The notes beneath the pieces were generated by a model, which ran no database searches, had not been told where the DNA came from, and was given only the letters and a program-made list of their open reading frames with translations. A stretch of DNA of 38,094 nucleotides, taken from contig JAAUPI010000023.1 in assembly GCA_012035135.1 (NCBI GenBank), positions 1-38,094 on the forward strand. The letters are read 5' to 3'. Positions 9,833-19,138 of the stretch are shown here, piece after piece. Position 1 is the stretch's first letter; each line of letters starts with the position of its first letter. Source of the DNA: Microcoleus sp. CSU_2_2. GTDB taxonomy: Bacteria; Cyanobacteriota; Cyanobacteriia; Cyanobacteriales; Microcoleaceae. Both the position numbers and the translations under genes were made by a program.

Positions 9833-10135
9833 ATATCGCCGATCGGATCTAAGAAAACATTACCGCCATTTCCAACTATACCGCTGGAGTTAATTTGTCC
9901 TGCTGTAATTGAAGCAATCGCCTTAACAGTTGAAATTGATGTTGCCGCTACCGGAGTCCAAAGTTAAGTTTCGGGGATTAATATTGTTATTATCGATCGC
10001 ACCTCCAAAGGAAATATTTCCGCCTGCGGTACGAAATTTCACATCATTTGTCAATCCCAAAGCGCTGTTAATTATAGGTTCTTCCGTACTTAGTGTGCTA
10101 AGTACGGAAGAACCAGTGTGGGAGTCTGGTGTCAC
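9833..10135 (-). pseudogene. Filamentous-hemagglutinin-like gene fragment, frameshifted
   Basis: On the minus strand one frame gives LTNDVKFRTAGGNISFGG and NLTLDSGSGNINF, then hits TAA at 9923-9925. The +1 frame continues seamlessly as TVKAIASITAGQINSSGIVG and GNGGNVFLDPIGDIQ. These Asn/Gly-rich strand repeats (GGNISFGG, GSGNINF, GNGGNV) are typical of beta-helical two-partner-secretion exoproteins and cyanobacterial hemagglutinin-like surface proteins. No start, secretion domain or stop context remains, and repeats border both ends. I read it as a decayed internal fragment. Confidence 0.65.
10077..10114. repeat. Perfect 17-bp palindrome with TGTG loop
   Basis: GGTTCTTCCGTACTTAG and its exact complement flank a four-base loop. 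It marks the right border of the hemagglutinin fragment and may be an insertion that broke it. Confidence 0.7.
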
Positions 10136-10334
10136 TGAAAACTCTGAAAGCAGTAAAAAGTCATTTATTCAAAGACACACATTAGCTAATACCGCTTTTT
10201 AGAGTCACTTGTGAAGTAAGGTGATCGTCCTGCTAACAATAGTAGTAGGATGACGATCGCCTGACTTTAGTTCAGTTTGCTGCAACCATTCCCAACCTTA
10301 ACTACGTAACAACTTTTTTGGAGGAATCAGGGTT

Positions 10335-11135
10335 ATGACTACCTTAACGTTAGTCAAAAAAACATCATTTACTGTTGCTAGCTTAGCAGCGACAATTTTT
10401 CTCAGCATCTGCACGCCAGTCCGAGCTTTTATGTTTGGGACAGATGGCATTCAGTTCGATCAAGATACCAGTATCAACTTTACATTCGATCGATCTCAGG
10501 GAGCATACCAATCCAGCTTATGGGTAGCCCAATCCGAGACGGGAGTAAATGGCTACAGCAACATATCTAGACAGTTTTACGAATATAAAACCTCAGATAA
10601 CGGCCCAGCCGATGAATGGAAGGGAACCTTCGGCAATTCAGTCGCCTCGAACAACGGCTCTAAAACCCAAACCTTCACATTTTTGCAGGATCAAGTTTAC
10701 GCCCTCCTGCTATGGAGCGACAGCGGCAGTGGCAAACAATTCGAGCAGTACGTTTCGTCGAGCACTTTCATGAACAGCCCAGAATGGTTTGCCACCAACA
10801 GCCAGTTCCGCAGAACCGAATGTCTAGCGGCTGGCTGTCAGCAAGCCGTGTTTGGCGACTTTAACCTCGACTACGGCTCTAACAATTCATTTACAAGCGT
10901 CAACGACGGTAATGGCCCAGAGCAATTTTCATCCCTGACAATCGCCCAACTGGCTCAGGGTTCAAAAATCTCCTTCGACGACGGGGGCAGAGGAAACGAC
11001 CTTGACTTTGAAGACTTCAGCGTCACGGCTGAGTTAGTCCCCGAACCAGTCACACTGTTTGGTACTATCTTGGGCATCGGCGCTTTGGGCATGGTTCGAT
11101 CGAAAAAAAAGCGATCCCAGCAACCAGAAAAATGA
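10335..11135 (+). CDS. PEP-CTERM sorting domain protein, secreted
   Basis: 266 residues; GGAGG (10320-10324) lies ten bases before the ATG. A signal peptide covers about 1-31 (TVASLAATIFLSICTPVRA). The mature region (about 32-230) is rich in Ser, Asn, Asp and Gly with aromatic strands and two cysteines (RRTECLAAGCQQ), and looks like a beta-sandwich with no catalytic motif I recognise. The C-terminus has the full PEP-CTERM sorting signal: VPEPVTLFG, a hydrophobic helix (TILGIGALGMV) and a basic tail (RSKKKR). Such proteins are handled by an exosortase and are linked to exopolysaccharide and the cell surface. An imperfect hairpin at about 10220-10262 precedes it. No exosortase gene is in the window. 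Confidence 0.85.
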   Translation: MTTLTLVKKTSFTVASLAATIFLSICTPVRAFMFGTDGIQFDQDTSINFTFDRSQGAYQSSLWVAQSETGVNGYSNISRQFYEYKTSDNGPADEWKGTFGNSVASNNGSKTQTFTFLQDQVYALLLWSDSGSGKQFEQYVSSSTFMNSPEWFATNSQFRRTECLAAGCQQAVFGDFNLDYGSNNSFTSVNDGNGPEQFSSLTIAQLAQGSKISFDDGGRGNDLDFEDFSVTAELVPEPVTLFGTILGIGALGMVRSKKKRSQQPEK

Positions 11136-11212
11136 CTTGAAAACAACCCATACAAATCTAAATACTGAGTCTGTTCAGTGATACTCTGAGAAATAGCATT
11201 TCTAAATGTTAA

Positions 11213-12718
<1,506 letters not shown>

Positions 12719-12719
12719 A

Positions 12720-12879
12720 AAAATGGGTAAGGGGAACCCCCCCCCTCACCCCCACCCCCCTTGGGGGGAATGGGGGAATTGGGTAATGGGTAATGGTTAA
12801 TGAGTTATTGGAACTAACAAATAACCAATTCCCTATTACCAATTCCCTATTACCAATTCCCTATTACCAATTCCCAATT
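12720..12879. repeat. Repeat-filled atpB-atpE spacer with four 14-bp tandem copies
   Basis: Directly after atpB come a C/G-rich palindromic block (ACCCCCCTTGGGGGG-type) and GGGTAATGG heptamer-like units. Four tandem copies of ACCAATTCCCTATT follow, starting at 12824, 12838, 12852 and 12866 (the last ending CCCAATT), and running up to the epsilon start codon. No Shine-Dalgarno motif remains within 20 bases of that start. Confidence 0.85.
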
Positions 12880-12880
12880 T

Positions 12881-13288
12881 ATGACATTAACTGTGCGTGT
12901 AGTTGCCCCAGACAAAACTGTTTGGGATTCTAATGCCGAAGAAGTAATTCTGCCAAGCACGACTGGCCAATTGGGTATCTTGACCGGTCACGCTCCGATG
13001 TTGACTGCTTTAGATACCGGAGTAATGCGCGTCCGTCCCGGTAAGGAATGGGTGGCCATTGCTCTGATGGGTGGCTTTGCAGAAATCGAAGAAAACCTAG
13101 TTACTATTCTGGTCAACGGCGCCGAAAAAGGCGAAACAATTGACAAAGAAGCTGCTCGCAAGGCTTACACCGAAGCAGAAGCTCGTTTGGAAAAGTCCAC
13201 TAGCGGCACTCTCCAAGAGCAAATTCAAGCTAAACAAGCTATCAAACGCGCGCGCGCTCGTTTTCAAGCTGCCGGCGGCACGCTATAG
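12881..13288 (+). CDS. atpE: ATP synthase F1 subunit epsilon
   Basis: 135 residues, normal for the family. The N-terminal beta-sandwich (about 1-85) shows [45 protein letters not shown]. The C-terminal helical hairpin (about 90-135; [17 protein letters not shown]) is the regulatory arm that can block rotation. It sits in the central stalk with gamma. PGAP would use the symbol atpC. It follows atpB by 162 bases of repeat DNA and has no visible ribosome-binding site, so translation may rely on a leaderless-like or unstructured start. Confidence 0.97.
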   Translation: MTLTVRVVAPDKTVWDSNAEEVILPSTTGQLGILTGHAPMLTALDTGVMRVRPGKEWVAIALMGGFAEIEENLVTILVNGAEKGETIDKEAARKAYTEAEARLEKSTSGTLQEQIQAKQAIKRARARFQAAGGTL

Positions 13289-13363
13289 CACTCGCGGGTA
13301 GGAACACGGCTTTTGCAGTAGGGACTCAACATTGTTGGATCTCTACTGTTTTGCTCTGTTTTG

Positions 13364-13663
13364 CTAAATTCCCAACTCTGATAATAGAGACTCCATTGTT
13401 TCCCAAGATAGCCCCTGCTGAAGATAGCGGGGGCTATCTGGATTGTAGGGGCTAGCAACGCGATCGATACTAACAATCTTTGCTCCTGCTGGCAAAACAG
13501 GGACATCTGGATCGAAAGCAGTCGCTCCCGTCAGGGAGCTAGAAAAGCCTTTAAAAATTACAATTTTGTTAGATTCGCCGTCAATTTCAGCCTTGACTAT
13601 TAATACTTCTTGAGGGCGTTTTATAGTGTATTGTTCCAACCGACGAGCCATCAAGTCATCCAT
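13364..13663 (-). CDS. Conserved cyanobacterial protein (DUF7734-like), 99 aa
   Basis: 99 residues, soluble, with the conserved signature RLEQYTIKRPQEVLIVKAEIDGE, then IFKGFSSSLTGATAFDPDVPVLP and YLQQGLSWE. I recognise this as a small protein found across cyanobacteria and plastid-bearing plants, probably the DUF7734 family; the family number is from memory. It has no catalytic motif and looks like a small beta-rich fold. It is convergent with atpE, with a 75-base gap. Met5 is an alternative start. Function is unknown. Confidence 0.8.
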   Translation of the reverse strand: MDDLMARRLEQYTIKRPQEVLIVKAEIDGESNKIVIFKGFSSSLTGATAFDPDVPVLPAGAKIVSIDRVASPYNPDSPRYLQQGLSWETMESLLSELGI

Positions 13664-13819
13664 AGCTTATCTCACTGTGTGAAACACGGATCGCAAATAG
13701 TATAAAACAGCTAGCCACAAATTTTTCTGACTTTCTTTCCTGTTTTTCTGGCTTTGTCTAAGTCATAATACATTTATAACCTTTCTCAGTTAGGTGAGAT
13801 ACACTTGGGAGTGGGGAAT

Positions 13820-13951
13820 AGACATCTGGCGTAATTCTTGTGGAACAGGCAGGATGCCTGTTCGAGACTAGCTTTTTAGGAGATGTCTAATGGTAAGATT
13901 GATTTGTGATTGGTTAGTTGTTAGTAGTTTTTCTAATAACTAACCAATCAC
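13820..13951. repeat. Nested inverted repeats in the 13.7-14.1 kb gap
   Basis: AGACATCT (13820-13827) pairs with AGATGTCT (13881-13888) and encloses GAACAGGC/GCCTGTTC (13843-13863). A second element pairs GTGATTGGTTAGTTGTTAG (13906-13924) with CTAATAACTAACCAATCAC (13933-13951), one mismatch. STRR-type units (CAATGCCCAATGCCC, ATTACCAATTACC) follow to about 14015. The rest of 13664-14131 shows no gene and should contain the promoter of the large receptor gene. Confidence 0.75.
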
Positions 13952-14131
13952 CAATGCCCAATGCCCATGCTCCATGTCCTAATTACCAGCAATTACTAAT
14001 TACCAATTACCATGTTACCTGATTTTACTGATAACTTCTATAGTTAACTTAGTACACAAGTGTTTGAGCACTTGATGTTGGTGCAGCTTTGATACGAGTA
14101 CAGACTGGTTGTTTCAAGCTAAATTACTGCT

Positions 14132-17100
14132 ATGTCAACTCTTTCTCTCAACCGTTTAGCTACCAAATTTTCTCAAAAAGTTACCTTGCGAACTGTGCTC
14201 ATAGTTCCCTTTATCCTGCAAATATTTACAGCAGTAGGACTGGTGGGGTATTTATCATTTAGGAACGGTCAAAAGGCTGTTAACGATGTTGCCACTCAAT
14301 TGATGAGCGAAGTTAGCAATCGCATCGAACAGGATTTAAGAACTTATGTCCAAACTCCACATCTGATCAATCGCAGCAAACTGGATTCTGTGAAACTGGG
14401 TTTTGTGAATATGAAAAACTTGTCAGCTTGGGAGAAATATCTCTGGCGACAAGTACAGTTATATCCTTATATTAATTTTACATCGATCGGCAACAAAGAT
14501 GGAGAATATCGCACCGGAGAAAAGATGTCGAACGGCAGTTTATTGATAAACGCTGCCGGCCCGTCTACTGGCTTTGATTTCTATTCTTTCAAGACTAACG
14601 ATACAGGCGATCGTACCACAGTAGCAGCCACTTTCAAAAACTTTGATATCCGGCAACACCCATCCTACACAGATGCAGCAAAAGCAGGCAAAGCAACTTG
14701 GAGTTCAGTTTATGTGTCATTGCTAGAGCCAACATTAATACTTAGTGCTATTCAACCAGTATACGATCGAAAAAAACTAGAAGGAGTATTAGTTTCTGCC
14801 TTGCGTCTGGACAGTCTCGGCAGCTTTTTAAACAGCCTCAAAATTGGCAAATCAGGACAGATATTTATTATGGAAAGAAATGGCACGTTGTTAGCCACTT
14901 CCACTCCGGAAAAACCGTTCCGCACCCAAAAAGATAAAAGAGAACTGTTTAAAGTTGTAGAGAGCGGCGATGTAGTAACTCAAGCTACAGCCAAATACTT
15001 AGCAACTCAATTTCAAGACTTGCGCAAAATTAGAAATTCGCAGCAACTCAATTTTGAAATCAACGGTAAGCGACAATTTTTAAAAGTCCTGCCATTCCAA
15101 GACGGCAAAGGTTTAGACTGGCTGATTGTCGTCATCGTTCCCGAATCTGACTTTATGGAACAAATCGACGCCAATAGTCGCACTACTGTGTTGCTATGTC
15201 TGGCAGCTTTGGGAATGGCAACAGTTTTAGGCATTATTACTTCCCGCTGGATTGTCAAACCTATTTCAAAACTGAAAGATGCAGCAATAGCTTTGTCTGA
15301 AGGACAATTTGACCAAACTGTCAAGATCGATCGATCTGATGAATTGGGCATACTTGCCAAAGCTTTTAATAGTATGGCAACACAACTGCAAGCGTCTTTT
15401 ACCACATTAGAAGCTAAAAATGGCGAATTGCAGCGACTGGATAAACTCAAAGACGAATTTCTCGCCAATACTTCCCACGAACTCCGCACGCCACTGAACG
15501 GAATTATTGGCATTGCAGAATCTTTAATAGATGGTGCTACTGGAAAACTCCCAGAACAAACTAATGTTAACTTAGCTTTGATTGCATCTTCGGGGAAAAG
15601 ATTGTCTACTTTAATTAACGACATTCTAGATTTTTCGCAACTCAAACATAAAACTATTGAACTGCAAATTAAGTCGGTCGGATTGCGAGAAATTGTCTAT
15701 GTAATTCTGACCTTATCTCAACCATTAGTAGGTCAAAAAAAATTACAGTTAATTAACTCAATTAGTCCGGATCTACCACCAATAGCAGCAGATGAAAATC
15801 GTTTGGAACAAATACTTTACAATTTAATCGGCAATGCGATTAAATTTACCGAAGTCGGCACAGTTGAAATTTCAGCAGAATTGCTAACAGACAACGAACG
15901 CTCGTCCATGCCAAATTCCCAATTAGCCATTACTGTATCTGACACTGGTATTGGCATCCCCGAAAATAAATTAGAGCAAATTTTTGAATCTTTTGAACAA
16001 GCAGACGGTTCCACTGGTAGAGAATACGGCGGTACGGGTTTAGGTTTAACTGTTGCTAAGCAATTAGTTGAATTACACGGAGGCAAAATTTGGGTATCTT
16101 CAACTGTAGGTGTCGGTTCTCAATTTACATTTACTTTGCCAGTATCTCAAAGTCAGCCAGAAGTTAGGAGCAGACAGTCGCGTTTGATCGAGAGCGATCG
16201 AGATTCATTGACTACTCAATTAGCTGCACAACTACCTGTTATCAATCCTGGGCATATCTCTGATCGAGAATCGCTAGAAACAGATAAAATTAAAATCTTA
16301 ATAGTTGATGATGAACCCATTAATATTCAGGTACTAATTAATAGTCTTTCCATAGAAAACTACGACATAACTCAAGCAAGTAATGGATTAGAAGCCTTAA
16401 ATCTGATTGCAGAGGGATTTAAGCCAGACTTAATGTTACTTGACGTAATGATGCCACGAATGACAGGTTACGAAGTGTGTCGAGAAATTCGCAAAAAATA
16501 CTCGCCTTTAGAACTGCCGATTTTGATGTTGACGGCTAAAAATCAAACAGCAGATTTAGTAGAAGCTTTTAACTTAGAAGCGAACGATTATGTAACTAAA
16601 CCTTTTATCAAGAAGGAATTATTAGCAAGAATTAACACGCAAATTCGCCTTGCTAAACTAAATGCAGCCTACGGCAGATTTGTGCCACATGACTTTTTGA
16701 ATTTACTAGAAAAGCCCAGTATTATTGAAGTGAAATTAGGTGAAAATCAAGAAAAAAACATGACGGTGCTGTTTTGTGACATTCGCTCCTTTACGGCGCT
16801 TTCAGAACAAATGACACCGCCAGAAAATTTTGCTTTTATTAATAACTACTTAGGGAGAGTTAGCCCTGAAATTAGAAAGAATCACGGCTTTATTGACAAA
16901 TACATTGGGGATGCAGTTATGGCGCTGTTTCCTACTTGTCCTGATGATGCTGTTCGGGCAGCAATTGATATGCAAAAAGCAGTAAATCTCTACAACCAGC
17001 AGCGGCAAAATAGTGGATTAGTTCCCATTGCGATCGGGATTGGTTTACACGCGGGCAATTTGATGTTAGGTACAATTGGCGAGCAAGAACGGATGGAAAG

Positions 17101-17527
17101 TACAGTGATTGCTGATGCTGTGAATCTTGCCTCTCGTTTGGAAGGATTGACGAAGGTTTACGGTTCGGGAATTCTTGTTAGCGAATCAATCATCGATCGC
17201 CTAATTGAACCAGAGCAATATAAATACAGATTTGTCGATCGAGTGACGGTGAAAGGGAAAACATTGGCTGTTTCGGTGTTTGAAATTTACGATACAGAAA
17301 CAGAGGAAATCGTGAAACTCAAGCAGCAAACTTTGGAAATTTTTCAAGAAGGTTTAGACTTGTATTACCAACAAAAATTTGTGGCATCACAGAAAATATT
17401 TCAAAATATTTTACAAATTAATCCTGAAGATAAGGTAGCAATGCTGTATTTCAAACGCTCTCGCAGGTATCGAATGTATGGAACACCGGATGGGTGGTCG
17501 GGGGTGGAAGCTTTGACTGAGAAATAG
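14132..17527 (+). CDS. Hybrid sensor histidine kinase / class III adenylate cyclase A
   Basis: 1131 residues. TM1 at about 20-42; periplasmic Cache-type sensor at about 43-345 (YVSLLEPTLILSAIQPVYD, GKSGQIFIMERNGTLLAT); TM2 at about 352-374; HAMP at about 375-425; HisKA with His449 in NTSHELRTPLNG; HATPase (ENRLEQILYNLIGNAIKF, DTGIGIP, GGTGLGLT); REC with Asp726/727, phosphoacceptor Asp771 and Lys823; class III cyclase with metal Asp883 and Asp927, substrate Lys923 and Thr991, transition-state Asn998 and Arg1002; then a TPR-like tail and GTPDGWSGVEALTEK. The Lys/Thr pair is that of class IIIb adenylate cyclases such as cyanobacterial CyaC, a bicarbonate-responsive group. Phosphorelay His449 to Asp771 probably gates cAMP synthesis. 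The sensor lacks the usual RPWY motif (it has RQHPSY). It is a paralogue of the gene at 19.1 kb. Confidence 0.93.
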   Translation: MSTLSLNRLATKFSQKVTLRTVLIVPFILQIFTAVGLVGYLSFRNGQKAVNDVATQLMSEVSNRIEQDLRTYVQTPHLINRSKLDSVKLGFVNMKNLSAWEKYLWRQVQLYPYINFTSIGNKDGEYRTGEKMSNGSLLINAAGPSTGFDFYSFKTNDTGDRTTVAATFKNFDIRQHPSYTDAAKAGKATWSSVYVSLLEPTLILSAIQPVYDRKKLEGVLVSALRLDSLGSFLNSLKIGKSGQIFIMERNGTLLATSTPEKPFRTQKDKRELFKVVESGDVVTQATAKYLATQFQDLRKIRNSQQLNFEINGKRQFLKVLPFQDGKGLDWLIVVIVPESDFMEQIDANSRTTVLLCLAALGMATVLGIITSRWIVKPISKLKDAAIALSEGQFDQTVKIDRSDELGILAKAFNSMATQLQASFTTLEAKNGELQRLDKLKDEFLANTSHELRTPLNGIIGIAESLIDGATGKLPEQTNVNLALIASSGKRLSTLINDILDFSQLKHKTIELQIKSVGLREIVYVILTLSQPLVGQKKLQLINSISPDLPPIAADENRLEQILYNLIGNAIKFTEVGTVEISAELLTDNERSSMPNSQLAITVSDTGIGIPENKLEQIFESFEQADGSTGREYGGTGLGLTVAKQLVELHGGKIWVSSTVGVGSQFTFTLPVSQSQPEVRSRQSRLIESDRDSLTTQLAAQLPVINPGHISDRESLETDKIKILIVDDEPINIQVLINSLSIENYDITQASNGLEALNLIAEGFKPDLMLLDVMMPRMTGYEVCREIRKKYSPLELPILMLTAKNQTADLVEAFNLEANDYVTKPFIKKELLARINTQIRLAKLNAAYGRFVPHDFLNLLEKPSIIEVKLGENQEKNMTVLFCDIRSFTALSEQMTPPENFAFINNYLGRVSPEIRKNHGFIDKYIGDAVMALFPTCPDDAVRAAIDMQKAVNLYNQQRQNSGLVPIAIGIGLHAGNLMLGTIGEQERMESTVIADAVNLASRLEGLTKVYGSGILVSESIIDRLIEPEQYKYRFVDRVTVKGKTLAVSVFEIYDTETEEIVKLKQQTLEIFQEGLDLYYQQKFVASQKIFQNILQINPEDKVAMLYFKRSRRYRMYGTPDGWSGVEALTEK

Positions 17528-17578
17528 AGCATCGTGCAATTTTAGATTGATTAGTAACTTTAATCTAATAAAAGGGCT

Positions 17579-17597
17579 GGGTGCGCATTGCGCACCC
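17579..17597. terminator. Palindrome after cyclase A, repeat or terminator
   Basis: GGGTGCGCA and TGCGCACCC flank a single T, 50 bases past the stop. It looks like the widespread GGGTGCGCATTGCGCACCC cyanobacterial repeat; with no T-run, terminator function is uncertain. Confidence 0.5.
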
Positions 17598-17626
17598 TAC
17601 AGATAGTTTCTAGGCGTCAGTCCTGT

Positions 17627-17899
17627 TTAAAATATGGTGGAACAAACGCCGAATTGCTTCCAAGTTTGAGGGCCAACAACGCCGTCAGCTTTGATGCGTT
17701 TGCTATTTTGAAAATTGATGACAGCTTGTTCGGTTTTCGAGCCAAATCCTCCATCAGTATTTACCGAATAACCGTTGGCATTCAATAGTCGCTGGAGGTA
17801 GCGCACGTCCTCATTTTGGGTAACGGCGTCATTGCGTTTCAGTACGGGAAAATAACGGCAGGAAGGTAATTCAACGCGAGTGACATTTGTGGTTTGCAT
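17627..17899 (-). CDS. Peptidoglycan-binding miniprotein a
   Basis: About 90 residues from the MQTTN start. An upstream in-frame Met 14 codons earlier is rejected because the paralogue at 18.1-18.3 kb starts with the same MQTTN and shares the leader DNA. Residues about 28-85 form a PG_binding_1 domain (DVRYLQRLLNANGYSVNTDG, FGSKTEQAVINFQ, ADGVVGPQTW). No signal peptide or catalytic domain is present, which is unusual because this module is normally appended to a cell-wall hydrolase. A role as a stand-alone wall-binding or phage-like accessory peptide is possible. It is convergent with cyclase A. Confidence 0.85.
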   Translation of the reverse strand: MQTTNVTRVELPSCRYFPVLKRNDAVTQNEDVRYLQRLLNANGYSVNTDGGFGSKTEQAVINFQNSKRIKADGVVGPQTWKQFGVCSTIF

Positions 17900-17967
17900 A
17901 GTTTTATTCTCGATGAGTTGTTTGCAAGTTATTGGACGCACATCAGTGCAGAAAAAATGTTGAGTTT

Positions 17968-18055
17968 GAGTCCGGTCGATCGGTTATCATTTGAGTGCGA
18001 TCGGATCGATCTTGGGGACGATCGCACTCCAAATAAATATTAGCCACTCGGACTC
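17968..18055. repeat. Nested palindrome rich in HIP1 cores between the PG-binding genes
   Basis: The outer arms GAGTCCG (17968-17974) and CGGACTC (18049-18055) enclose an inner stem TGAGTGCGATCG/CGATCGCACTC (about 17993-18029). The whole intergene spacer is therefore one long imperfect hairpin, possibly a terminator for the upstream minus-strand gene. Confidence 0.55.
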
Positions 18056-18068
18056 GATCGGCTTTGAT

Positions 18069-18347
18069 TTAACATCCCGGTTCGGGAGCGCAAGCCTTTA
18101 ATTGATTCCAAGTTTGAGGGCCGACAATACCATCAGCAGCGATCCGTTTTTGCTTTTGAAAATTGATGACGGCTTGTTCGGTTTTTTTGCCAAATAGTCC
18201 ATCAATAGCTACTGGATATCCGTTCTTTGTCAAGGATTGCTGAAGATAGCGCACGTCCTTATTTGGAGCGGCTTGATCGTTGCGTGCTAGTGTAGGCAAA
18301 GAAGAACACAGGGGTAATTGAGCGTGCATGGGATTTGTGGTTTGCAT
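18069..18347 (-). CDS. Peptidoglycan-binding miniprotein b
   Basis: 92 residues, about 60% alike to its neighbour: both start MQTTN, then a Cys-containing leader (LPLCSSLP versus LPSCRYFP), then a PG_binding_1 repeat (DVRYLQQSLTKNGYPVAIDG, KKTEQAVINFQKQKRIAADG, VGPQTWNQL). It ends in CAPEPGC. No signal peptide is evident, though the leader could be exported by another route. The leader DNA (CTTGCAAACAACT...ATGCAAACCACAAAT) is shared with the neighbour, showing recent tandem duplication that included the 5' region. Function is probably cell-wall binding. Confidence 0.87.
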   Translation of the reverse strand: MQTTNPMHAQLPLCSSLPTLARNDQAAPNKDVRYLQQSLTKNGYPVAIDGLFGKKTEQAVINFQKQKRIAADGIVGPQTWNQLKACAPEPGC

Positions 18348-18560
18348 GGTTTGATTATCGAGTAGTTGTTTGCAAGTTGTTTGACTTGCTATTCCCCAGT
18401 TGTAGCTTTGGGGGAAAGTGCTTTAACAGTCGCTTTTTGGAGTGACGCTTGTCTGGGGTAGCTCAGATGAGTGACAGAAGGCTGAGCGAGTGTACCCATA
18501 CTTGCTAGAATTGTGGCTACACAATGGACAGAGAGGTTGCAGCCTCAAGATTAGTTATAA

Positions 18561-18809
18561 TTAGAGGACTTGCAGTCGTAGGGCATACTGCCTATGATGC
18601 GCAGCAAGAGGGTAAATTCTTTGGCATCCTTGGGTAACAAAAATCTCCACGCCTTGAGGTCTGGGAGTGTCAAAATAGCCAGAATCGGATAGTATATCGG
18701 TGTAGCTTTGCCCGCTACTGGACTTCTACGGGACTAATCGTTCCATCAGACTGAGCAGCCAGATTAGCAAAACTTGCTCTACAGTTTCTACAGCTCGATC
18801 GACGTTCCT
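18561..18809 (-). pseudogene. Possible decayed coding remnant, unidentified
   Basis: The gap 18348-19138 has no intact gene. On the minus strand, between stops at 18810 and 18561, one frame reads VETVEQVLLIWLLSLMERLVP, an internal TAG, then SYTDILSDSGYFDTPRPQGV and IFVTQGCQRIYPLAAHH to a TAA. The composition is protein-like but no family is recognised. It may be a chance frame. The remainder of the gap has STRR-like AATTAGC units near 19041-19060. Confidence 0.25.
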
Positions 18810-19138
18810 TTAGCTACAACGTCTATGTTTATGTATGTTTATCTTGCTTGAACGCAGCTATTTATGTCCCGACAGTTTGGCGATCGCAACTGATATAGTC
18901 GATCTTAGTTTGTCCGATTTTATGACTTTTTATGGTGATAAAATGTATTTTGACTAACTTCTCTTCTTGAGGAGGAGACAATTATTGTTACTTCAATTTA
19001 TAGGCTTAGTGCCGATAGCAGGGTGGTTTACTGACGAACAATTAGCGATTAGCAATTAGCCCCGACTAATTACCAATTATCTGTGAAATGAGAGAACGAT
19101 CGAACAAGTTCAGCAGCTCCGAGAACTCAGGCGATAAT

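Noticed and set aside
9930-10202. 90-codon plus-strand frame
   Set aside because: The minus strand carries the hemagglutinin-like pattern, and the plus frame crosses a palindrome.
13407-13438. Hairpin GATAGCCCC/GGGGCTATC as a terminator of atpE
   Set aside because: It lies inside the coding part of the convergent small conserved protein and has no T-run.
15013-15645. 210-codon minus-strand frame within cyclase A
   Set aside because: It lies opposite the HAMP/HisKA coding region and is explained by codon bias of the real gene.
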